Positions 28,024 through 34,102 of a stretch of DNA of 34,102 nucleotides are shown piece by piece. The position numbers and the translations under genes are program-made. The stretch comes from Hyphomicrobiales bacterium (GTDB lineage: Bacteria; Pseudomonadota; Alphaproteobacteria; Rhizobiales; Beijerinckiaceae), in contig CANGPL010000030.1 of NCBI GenBank assembly GCA_947455725.1, forward strand, positions 1 through 34,102, in the 5' to 3' direction. The first letter of the stretch is position 1; every line of letters starts with the position of its first letter. The notes beneath the pieces are model-generated. The model did no database searches and had not been told where the DNA came from. It saw only the letters and a program-made list of their open reading frames with translations.

Positions 28024-29103
28024 ATGACGCTTTTTCCGGCTTTAAAAGACGCTGATATTCTGGTCACCGGACATACCGGCTTTACCGGCGGCTGGGTCTG
28101 CTTTGCCTTGCGGCAGTTTGGGGCCCGTATTCACGGGCTGGCTTTGCCGCCCGCGACAACCCCGTCTTTATTCCATTTAGCCAATGTAGAAGCGCTCCTT
28201 ACAAGCCACACGCTTTTTGACATCGCAGATCATCGCACGGTTATTGAACATGTAACGGCCCTCAAGCCGCAGGCCATTCTTCATTTGGCCGCTCAGCCTT
28301 TGGTTTTGCCTTCCTATGACGATCCTTTGGGCACGTTTCAGACAAATGTCATGGGAACGGTCAACATCCTCGAAGCCGCCCGCAGGACCGAAAGCGTCAA
28401 AGGCGTCGTCACGATTACGACCGACAAAGTCTACGCGAATAAAGGCCGTCACAATCATTTCAACGAGACCGATCGTATTGGCGGACATGACCCCTATTCC
28501 GCCTCAAAAGCGGCTGCCGAAATGGCGATTGACGGCTACCGCCTTTCCCTTCCCTCCTGGCATCGGGATATGGTGATTGATACCGCACGAGGCGGAAATA
28601 TTATCGGAGGCGGCGACTGGTCGACTAACCGACTTATTCCGGATTATGCGAGAGCCTTATCGAGCAACACGCCGCTCCTGATCCGAAATCCGCAAGCAAC
28701 GCGCCCTTGGCAACATGTGCTTTGCCTCGTTCATGGGTATCTCGTATTGCTTAACCGCCTCTTGTCCGGCGAAACTCAAAAATCGGCTGAACCCTATGGT
28801 GAAGCATGGAATTTTGGCCCTGCCCCATCCGATTGTGTCTCTGTTGATTCGATCTTGGACAAAATCGGACAAAGCTGGCGTAGAGCCAATTTAGAGATGG
28901 TCCCGTCCGCCGTCCACGAGGCTCGCACGCTTGAGATTGATGCTACAAAAGCAAAACAGCGCCTCGGATGGCAGCCCAAAATAGGCATTGATGAAGCCAT
29001 CTTGCTCACCGCCGAATGGTACAAAACCCACGAGCACGAGCCAGAAAGATTAGGTGCGCTAACCGAACGGCAAACCGAAAGCTATTTCAGTCAACTCAGC
29101 TAA
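28024..29103 (+). CDS. rfbG: CDP-glucose 4,6-dehydratase
   Basis: Converts CDP-D-glucose to CDP-4-keto-6-deoxy-D-glucose, using bound NAD. This 359-residue extended SDR has the loop TGHTGFTG (15-22), the catalytic T133-D134-K135 (ITTDKVY) and Y158/K162 (PYSASKAAAE). The segment GGNIIGGGDWSTNRLIPDY is typical of CDP-glucose rather than dTDP-glucose dehydratases. It stands before the cytidylyltransferase gene that supplies its substrate. A hairpin abuts its ribosome binding site. Confidence 0.93.
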   Translation: MTLFPALKDADILVTGHTGFTGGWVCFALRQFGARIHGLALPPATTPSLFHLANVEALLTSHTLFDIADHRTVIEHVTALKPQAILHLAAQPLVLPSYDDPLGTFQTNVMGTVNILEAARRTESVKGVVTITTDKVYANKGRHNHFNETDRIGGHDPYSASKAAAEMAIDGYRLSLPSWHRDMVIDTARGGNIIGGGDWSTNRLIPDYARALSSNTPLLIRNPQATRPWQHVLCLVHGYLVLLNRLLSGETQKSAEPYGEAWNFGPAPSDCVSVDSILDKIGQSWRRANLEMVPSAVHEARTLEIDATKAKQRLGWQPKIGIDEAILLTAEWYKTHEHEPERLGALTERQTESYFSQLS

Positions 29104-29252
29104 ATCCAATGTGATTTGATTAAAACTTAATCAAAAAATTTTTCAGATCAAAAAGCATCTTCGTTGAGGAAATTATCATTCTTTTCTTCGTAAATGGGCT
29201 TATATGACGTTACGTCATTTAAATAACGCCATTCGCGTGGAATTCAGTAAAG
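29104..29252 (+). other. AT-rich intergenic region before the cytidylyltransferase gene
   Basis: This 149-base gap is much richer in A and T than its surroundings. After the dehydratase stop it holds a perfect inverted repeat, TTTGATTAA-AAC-TTAATCAAA (29115-29135), then an A/T run. Nearer the next gene it contains the palindrome described separately. It likely carries a second promoter of the cassette. A TATATG (29201-29206) could serve as a -10, but I see no convincing -35. Confidence 0.45.
29204..29230 (+). promoter_or_regulatory. Shared upstream element, copy 2 (before the cytidylyltransferase gene)
   Basis: A perfect palindrome, ATGACG-TTA-CGTCAT, is followed by TAACGCC (29224-29230). 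The centre lies 42 bases before the ATG, exactly as for copy 1 at the dehydratase gene. It looks like an operator for a dimeric regulator. Confidence 0.5.
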
Positions 29253-30029
29253 ATGATCAACACGGCGGTAATTTTAGCGGGCGGACTGGGCACACGTCTC
29301 TCCGAGGAAACGGGGTTGCGTCCCAAACCGCTCGTTGAAATCGGGGGAGCACCGATCCTCTGGCATATTATGAAGATCTATTACCACCAAGGCGTCAAAG
29401 AATTTGTGATCTGCCTCGGCTACAAAGGCTATCTGATCAAAGAATTCTTTGCCAACTACCTGCTTCATCGCTCCGATGTGACAATCGATTTCGCCGATAA
29501 TACCGTTTCATATCACAACCGCCGAGCCGAGGACTGGAAGGTAACGCTCGTCGATACGGGCGAAGCCACCATGACGGGTGGCAGGCTAAAGCGAATTGCG
29601 CCCATGCTACGCGAGCATCCGTTTTTTATGACCTATGGCGACGGGCTTGCGGATATCAATCTCAAATCACTTTATGACCACCATATCGCTTCAGGTCGGA
29701 AGGCAACCGTCACATCGGTACGTCCGCCGGGAAGGTTTGGTGCCCTCGATCTTACCGACAATAATATCGTTAAAGGCTTCATCGAAAAGCCAAGTGGTGA
29801 TGGTGGTTTCATCAATGGCGGCTTTTTCGTGCTGGCTCCGGACGTCTTTGATCTGATCGACGGCGATACGACCGTTTGGGAAGGCAAACCACTCGAGACA
29901 CTGGCCAAATCAAACCAACTCGCGGCCTACCGCCATGATGGGTTTTGGCAGCCGATGGACACGCTGCGCGACAAAACCCAGCTGGATGAATTGTGGCAAT
30001 CCGGCCATGCACCATGGAAAATATGGTGA
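29253..30029 (+). CDS. rfbF: Glucose-1-phosphate cytidylyltransferase
   Basis: Makes CDP-glucose from glucose-1-phosphate and CTP, the first step of CDP-deoxysugar synthesis. The 258-residue length is normal for the family. It has the nucleotidyltransferase signature AGGLGTRLSEETGLRPKPLV (9-28), where the SEET segment is typical of RfbF, and the metal aspartate in MTYGDGLADI. It also has the segments GFIEKPSGDGGFINGGFFV and FWQPMDTLRDK. It overlaps the following methyltransferase gene slightly. Confidence 0.95.
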   Translation: MINTAVILAGGLGTRLSEETGLRPKPLVEIGGAPILWHIMKIYYHQGVKEFVICLGYKGYLIKEFFANYLLHRSDVTIDFADNTVSYHNRRAEDWKVTLVDTGEATMTGGRLKRIAPMLREHPFFMTYGDGLADINLKSLYDHHIASGRKATVTSVRPPGRFGALDLTDNNIVKGFIEKPSGDGGFINGGFFVLAPDVFDLIDGDTTVWEGKPLETLAKSNQLAAYRHDGFWQPMDTLRDKTQLDELWQSGHAPWKIW

Positions 30030-31300
30030 CGAACGCCGTGACTGTTTCTCCCCCCTCCTGCCGCCATTGCGCAGAACCGCTCACTTTTGTCGTGGCGGAT
30101 CTTGGTCAAACGCCCATCGCCAATGATTATTTGGACGTTCAAGACCTATCAAAGCCCGAGCCTAAATATCCCTTGCGCGCTTATATGTGTCGCTCGTGCC
30201 GCCTTGTTCAATTGGAAGATTTTGTTCAACCCGGCCATATTTTTGCCGCCCATTATGCCTATCAATCGTCCATGTCTGATAGCTGGCTCGATCATGCCCG
30301 CGTCTATGCGAACCAAATGGCATCGGAAATGCACCTTGGTCCAAAGAGCCATATTGTCGAAATTGCCAGTAATGATGGCTATTTGTTGCAATATTTCAAA
30401 GCGCTGGGCATCCCCGTAACGGGGATCGAACCCGCATCCGAAGTAGCCCGTATCGCGCGCGAAAAACGCGGTGTTCCAACCATCGAAACCTTCTTCGGTG
30501 AGGCCGAGGCAAGAAAGCTGCAGCAATCGATCGGACCGGCCGATCTCATGGCAGCCAATAATGTTTTAGCCCATGTTCCAAAGATCAATGATTTTGTCGC
30601 AGGCTTCCGCGAGCTTTTAAAACCGGATGGGGTCGCCACGTTTGAATTTCCGCATCTGTTAAATCTGTTGGAGCAGTGCCAGTTCGATACGATTTATCAC
30701 GAACATTATTCCTATCTGTCCCTTAAGGCGCTCGAACCAATTTTTGCCTTGGCGCAACTACGCGCCTTTGACGCTGAGGAGTTAAAGACGCATGGCGGCT
30801 CGCTGCGGCTTTATGTGTGTCACCGTGAAGCCAAATTTACCGAAACGTCGCAGCTTCAAGCCCTACGCGCCAAGGAAATAAACGCGGGCCTTGATACCGA
30901 CGCGCCCTATGCAGCCTTTGCCGCCAAAACCGTGCGCATTAAAGAAGAACTCGGCAAACTTCTGCACGATCTGAAGAATCAGGAAAAAACCATCGCTGCC
31001 TATGGCGCACCGGCCAAAGGAAACACGCTTTTAAATTATTGCGAGATCGGCATCGACCTCATCGATTTTACGGTTGATCGCGCGCCTTCCAAACAGGGAA
31101 AATATCTGCCGGGATCGCATATTCCGATCCTCCACCCGGATTCCATCGCCGAGCGGAAGCCAGACTATATCCTCATTCTCCCCTGGAACCTCAAATCGGA
31201 AATTACGGAACAATTTTCCTTCATCAGTGAATGGAGCGGGCGCTTCATCCTACCCATTCCCACTCCGCAAATTCTTGAATGGAGTGGAAATGGAAATTGA
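30023..31300 (+). CDS. SAM-dependent sugar C-methyltransferase
   Basis: A 425-residue, three-part methyltransferase of the type that adds a branch methyl at C-3 of 4-keto-deoxysugars (TylC3, TcaB9). The N-terminal zinc domain has CRHC (13-16) and CRSC (56-59). SAM motif I is VEIASNDGYLL (112-122). The active-site motif YHEHYSYLSL contains the probable general base of the family. A C-terminal Rossmann-like domain includes AYGAPAKGNTLLNYC. The start is uncertain: ATGs at 30014 and 30023 both overlap rfbF, and I chose 30023 with GGAA upstream. It is placed between the CDP-glucose enzymes and the epimerase, which supports a CDP-sugar substrate. Confidence 0.9.
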   Translation: MVTNAVTVSPPSCRHCAEPLTFVVADLGQTPIANDYLDVQDLSKPEPKYPLRAYMCRSCRLVQLEDFVQPGHIFAAHYAYQSSMSDSWLDHARVYANQMASEMHLGPKSHIVEIASNDGYLLQYFKALGIPVTGIEPASEVARIAREKRGVPTIETFFGEAEARKLQQSIGPADLMAANNVLAHVPKINDFVAGFRELLKPDGVATFEFPHLLNLLEQCQFDTIYHEHYSYLSLKALEPIFALAQLRAFDAEELKTHGGSLRLYVCHREAKFTETSQLQALRAKEINAGLDTDAPYAAFAAKTVRIKEELGKLLHDLKNQEKTIAAYGAPAKGNTLLNYCEIGIDLIDFTVDRAPSKQGKYLPGSHIPILHPDSIAERKPDYILILPWNLKSEITEQFSFISEWSGRFILPIPTPQILEWSGNGN

Positions 31301-31853
31301 AGAGACACCTCTAAAAGATTGTTTTCTTGTATCTTTTCCTCATCATGCCGATGCGCGCGGAAGCTTTGTTCGTAGTTTCGACCGCGCGGCATTTGCAAGA
31401 CTTGGATGGAATACACCTGTCGATCATACCGCCGAAGCGTTTAATCTATCACGCCTTACGCTACGCGGCATGCATTGTCAGACCGCCCCCATTGCGGATG
31501 TCAAACTGGTTAGATGCACAAGTGGAGCAGCCTTCGATGTCGTGGTCGATCTAAGGCGAGGCTCGCCGAGTTATAAACGCTGGTTCGGCACCATTTTAAA
31601 GGCGGAAGATCGCCATAAAGCCCTTTTTGTTCCCGAAGGCTTTGCCCATGGCTATTTGACGCTATTGGATAACACGACCTTGTCCTATCATCTTTTCGCG
31701 CCCTATCACGCTGAACTGCAGTGCGGCTTTCGATTTGACGACCCCGACATCGGCATCGAATGGCCGGAATCCCCGATCATGATTGGCGAACGGGATAAGG
31801 GTTTGCCCTTCTTTTCAAAGATAGATTTTAATTTCGAAATTAACGCCGCATGA
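31290..31853 (+). CDS. RmlC-like NDP-4-keto-6-deoxysugar epimerase
   Basis: A 187-residue cupin enzyme of the dTDP-4-dehydrorhamnose 3,5-epimerase family. The catalytic histidine lies in LRGMHCQ, and the family segments FVPEGFAHGYLTL and GFRFDDPDIGIEWP are present. In this setting the substrate is probably a CDP-4-keto-6-deoxy-3-C-methylhexose, and epimerisation may be at C-5 only since C-3 would be branched. GGAG lies five bases before the ATG. It overlaps the methyltransferase by 11 bases and the next gene by four (ATGA). Confidence 0.88.
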   Translation: MEIEETPLKDCFLVSFPHHADARGSFVRSFDRAAFARLGWNTPVDHTAEAFNLSRLTLRGMHCQTAPIADVKLVRCTSGAAFDVVVDLRRGSPSYKRWFGTILKAEDRHKALFVPEGFAHGYLTLLDNTTLSYHLFAPYHAELQCGFRFDDPDIGIEWPESPIMIGERDKGLPFFSKIDFNFEINAA

Positions 31854-32791
31854 TTTCAAATAGAAAACGCATATTGGTCACGGGCGCATCGGGCTTTATT
31901 GGCTCGCATCTGCTCACGGTCTTAAGCAAAATGGATGACGGACACGAAATTCATGCGCTTAGTCGTTCCGCACCAATATGTTCTGAAGCAAACCATCGGA
32001 TTATTTGGCATCAGGCTGACCTATTGGTCGATGCCTCGCCATCTGAAGTGCTCGAACACGTCAAACCAACCCATTTGATCCATGGCGCGTGGGTTACCGA
32101 TCACGGTGCCTTTTGGGAACATAAGGACAATGCGGCTTGGCTCGCTGCTAGCCTGAAATTAGCAGATGCCTTTGCGCGCTATGGCGGGGAGCGTTTCATC
32201 AATCTCGGATCAGTGGCTGAATATGATTGGAGCCGCGGTCGAATGGTCGAAGAGGTTACGCCTGAAGAGCCAACCAGTGTTTATGGCAAAGCCAAACTCG
32301 CCTTCCATCAGGCATTGACCGAGCATCATCAAAAAGGAAATTTTTCAGCAGCTACAGGGCGAATTTTTTACGTCTACGGCCCGCGTGAAAAGCCTCAACG
32401 CCTTGTACCGACCGCATGCCGCGCATTGATCACCGAAAAACCCGAAGCTTTCGGTCCGGGCGGGCTATGGCGCGATTATATCCATGTCAGCGATTTGGTG
32501 AGGGGTATTAAAACGCTTCTCGATTCAGATCTCACAGGCGCCGTTAATATTGCCTCCGGCACCCCCATTCGACTGTCGTTTCTTTTCGATGAGCTCGAAA
32601 AGCTAAGCCAAAAGCCCGGCTTTTTGCGACAAAAACCGACACTAAACCTAGGCAATGAGGTGCCCACGCTTTTTGCCGATGTTAGCCGATTAGGGGCACT
32701 CGGGTGGCGACCGATTGTATCGTTTGAAGAAGGCCTCAACCACGCGCTACAATGGTGGCGGGCACAGCTCACCGAGCAATCGGCAAGCTGA
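31850..32791 (+). CDS. NAD-dependent epimerase/dehydratase family, probable NDP-sugar 4-ketoreductase
   Basis: A 313-residue extended SDR with the nucleotide loop TGASGFIG (11-18), S121 in NLGSVAEY, and the catalytic Y145/K149 in SVYGKAK. The later segment FGPGGLWRDYIHVSDLVRGI is typical of NDP-sugar epimerases and reductases. As the last gene of the cassette it most plausibly reduces the 4-keto group to finish the sugar; a C-4 epimerase role is possible. It ends 14 bases from the convergent transferase gene, with no terminator seen between them. Confidence 0.87.
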   Translation: MISNRKRILVTGASGFIGSHLLTVLSKMDDGHEIHALSRSAPICSEANHRIIWHQADLLVDASPSEVLEHVKPTHLIHGAWVTDHGAFWEHKDNAAWLAASLKLADAFARYGGERFINLGSVAEYDWSRGRMVEEVTPEEPTSVYGKAKLAFHQALTEHHQKGNFSAATGRIFYVYGPREKPQRLVPTACRALITEKPEAFGPGGLWRDYIHVSDLVRGIKTLLDSDLTGAVNIASGTPIRLSFLFDELEKLSQKPGFLRQKPTLNLGNEVPTLFADVSRLGALGWRPIVSFEEGLNHALQWWRAQLTEQSAS

Positions 32792-32805
32792 AAACCAAGT
32801 CTTCA

Positions 32806-33894
32806 TCAGAGGTTAGAAACTGCTAAGGCTTCGGCAGGTACGCGGGTAAAGGCGCGCAAAGTGGCCAATACCGCGCCAAGCGACATCAAAAACGCTATCA
32901 TGGTCACCGTATTTGAAACGGCGTGTGCAGCGACCCAGCCCCAGAAAGCTAGATAGATGTTCAGGCCAGCGACAGTGCCAACGACCTGATAAACCGACCA
33001 GCCCATTGATGTCGCGCGCTGAAAGAAGAAACTACGATGCGGCGTCCAGATCTTCTCGCCTTTCAGAATACGTCGAACCAGTGTGATCGACGTGTCCGAG
33101 ATGGCATAAAGCGGGATAATGATCGCCGCGAAGAAGCTAACATCGGCCGCGACGCGATAGAGCGCATAACCACCAACAAGGCCAATGACCAAACTACCGG
33201 TATCGCCGAGAAACAGCTTAGCCACCGGCTTGTTATAGGGCGCAAAGCCAATCAAACCGCCTAAAATGGGTGCCATAATGATGGCCACCAAGGGTGTCGG
33301 CATCGCAAAGGCAGATAAAACAACCAGTATAGCGGCGACCGGTACAAATTGGGCGACCGTCAGCCAATCTAATCCATCGATAAAATTAGTGAGATTGACC
33401 ATCCAAAACAAAGCGACCGCAGCGAAAAGCCGCTCAACAATGAGCGGCAAAGCGCCATCGAACAGAGAAATGTAGGATGGTGTCACATAAAGCATCAAAC
33501 CGATAAGGGCGAGCTGTCCGCCAACCCGTGGCAAGACGGGCAAGGGACGCACATCGTCCAAGAAGCCAATCGCAGAAATCAAAACAGCACCAGCGCCTAA
33601 GGCGGCGAGCGCCATACGATCCGACATCGTTAGAAACGGGGCGAAGATAATCGCCGTCGCAAACACACCGACCACACCGGCTGTGAGCGCAATACCAGCA
33701 CCTTGTGGCGTTGGGACCTTATGGCTCGATCGTGCGTTTACACTGGCAATCGCGTGCCGACGTAAAAAGGGCAGCAAAACAGGAATAGCGACAAACGAAA
33801 ACACGGCCGCAAAAAAGGCAGCCAACACCGCGAAATTAAAACCCGATCCGACGTTCATCGCTCGATCCAATAAACCAAAAACCACAATGGGCAT
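32806..33894 (-). CDS. WecA/MraY-family polyprenyl-phosphate glycosyl-1-phosphate transferase
   Basis: An inner-membrane enzyme that transfers a sugar-1-phosphate from a UDP-sugar to undecaprenyl phosphate, starting an O-antigen or similar glycan. The 362 residues have about 10-11 helices. Family motifs are GFLDDVRPLP (D113, D114), VNLTNFIDGLDWLT (167-180), KLFLGDTGSLVIG (226-238) and the cytoplasmic loop TPHRSFFFQRA. Lack of the MraY-specific histidine cluster favours a WecA/WbpL-like role over peptidoglycan synthesis. The start is either 33894 or 33858, and neither has a clear ribosome binding site. It converges on the CDP-sugar cassette. Confidence 0.9.
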   Translation of the reverse strand: MPIVVFGLLDRAMNVGSGFNFAVLAAFFAAVFSFVAIPVLLPFLRRHAIASVNARSSHKVPTPQGAGIALTAGVVGVFATAIIFAPFLTMSDRMALAALGAGAVLISAIGFLDDVRPLPVLPRVGGQLALIGLMLYVTPSYISLFDGALPLIVERLFAAVALFWMVNLTNFIDGLDWLTVAQFVPVAAILVVLSAFAMPTPLVAIIMAPILGGLIGFAPYNKPVAKLFLGDTGSLVIGLVGGYALYRVAADVSFFAAIIIPLYAISDTSITLVRRILKGEKIWTPHRSFFFQRATSMGWSVYQVVGTVAGLNIYLAFWGWVAAHAVSNTVTMIAFLMSLGAVLATLRAFTRVPAEALAVSNL

Positions 33895-33959
33895 CTTCGC
33901 GATGGTGTGATCGGCCTCGAGCCCTGATGCCGTCCGTCCCGATCAATTATCGGAAAGGA

Positions 33960-34036
33960 TGGCGAGAGAGACGGGACTTGAACCCGCGACCTTCGGCGTG
34001 ACAGGCCGACGCTCTAACCAACTGAGCTACTCCCCC
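33960..34036 (-). tRNA. tRNA-Asp (anticodon GTC)
   Basis: A complete cloverleaf can be drawn on the minus strand. The acceptor GGGGAG region pairs with CTCTCTC using two G-U pairs. The D-arm is GCTC-GAGC, and the anticodon stem TCGGC/GCCGA surrounds the loop CTGTCAC. The T-arm is GCGGG-TTCAAGT-CCCGT. The discriminator is G73 and CCA is encoded (33960-33962). GTC specifies aspartate. Confidence 0.97.
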
Positions 34037-34066
34037 AAAACGGCGTACCGTTCGACGGCAGACGAC

Positions 34067-34095
34067 GAAATAAGGGACCCTACCGAACAAGTCAA
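34067..34095 (-). promoter_or_regulatory. Promoter of tRNA-Asp
   Basis: On the minus strand TTGACT (34090-34095) and TATTTC (34067-34072) are separated by exactly 17 bases. The -35 sits in the alphaproteobacterial context CTTGAC. The predicted start lies about 25 bases before the mature tRNA. Confidence 0.55.
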
Positions 34096-34102
34096 GCCAC
34101 AC

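Noticed and set aside
29115-29135. TTGATTAA-AAC-TTAATCAA as an FNR/FixK box
   Set aside because: The half-sites resemble TTGAT/ATCAA, but they are nine bases apart instead of four. It lies directly after a stop codon, so a weak AT-rich hairpin is as likely.
1-34102. Mobile elements, CRISPR arrays, toxin-antitoxin or phage-defence genes
   Set aside because: I read for transposases, integrases, repeat-spacer arrays and defence domains on both strands and found none.

Overview
The window looks like chromosomal DNA of an alphaproteobacterium, most likely of the Hyphomicrobiales (Rhizobiales). The reasons are an S2 protein with a long C-terminal helix-hairpin-helix extension, the short prolyl-tRNA synthetase type, the chain proS-lolC-lolD-dnaE next to nuo-birA-rnj-mce-DUF1467, and a LexA box of the alphaproteobacterial direct-repeat type. 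I see no phage, insertion sequence or CRISPR array. Species cannot be named from the sequence alone.

Layout. From 1 to 26873 every confident protein gene is on the minus strand. Read in the direction of transcription this gives the complete 14-subunit complex I operon nuoA to nuoN (26873 down to 11968), with a periplasmic cupredoxin gene embedded between nuoF and nuoG. Then come birA, rnj (RNase J), mce (methylmalonyl-CoA epimerase) and a DUF1467 membrane protein. A 412-base gap follows that holds two structured-RNA candidates. Then come proS, lolC and lolD, a 30-residue membrane peptide gene with a LexA box in its promoter, dnaE, rpsB, and the start of tsf. From 27207 to 32791 the strand flips. 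An SDR dehydrogenase is followed by a five-gene cassette for a CDP-activated branched 6-deoxysugar: cytidylyltransferase, 4,6-dehydratase, C-methyltransferase, RmlC-like epimerase and extended-SDR reductase. The last part is minus strand again: a WecA/MraY-like glycosyl-1-phosphate transferase and a tRNA-Asp with its promoter.

How the genes work together. The nuo block makes the proton-pumping NADH dehydrogenase. The cupredoxin translated with it may link copper handling or a soluble electron carrier to respiration. The sugar cassette plausibly makes a CDP-6-deoxy-3-C-methylhexose for a surface polysaccharide, and the adjacent prenyl-phosphate transferase could start such a glycan. LolCD belongs to lipoprotein export.

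The most interesting observation is at 4879-5029. A tiny single-span membrane peptide has a strong ribosome binding site, and a perfect GTTC-N7-GTTC LexA box lies between its -35 and -10 elements, directly upstream of dnaE. This is the architecture expected of an SOS-induced SidA-like division inhibitor, possibly co-transcribed with the replicative polymerase. Second-rank signals are the cupredoxin inside nuo, the nested RNA hairpin and candidate sRNA upstream of proS, and a palindromic element at identical distance upstream of two sugar genes.
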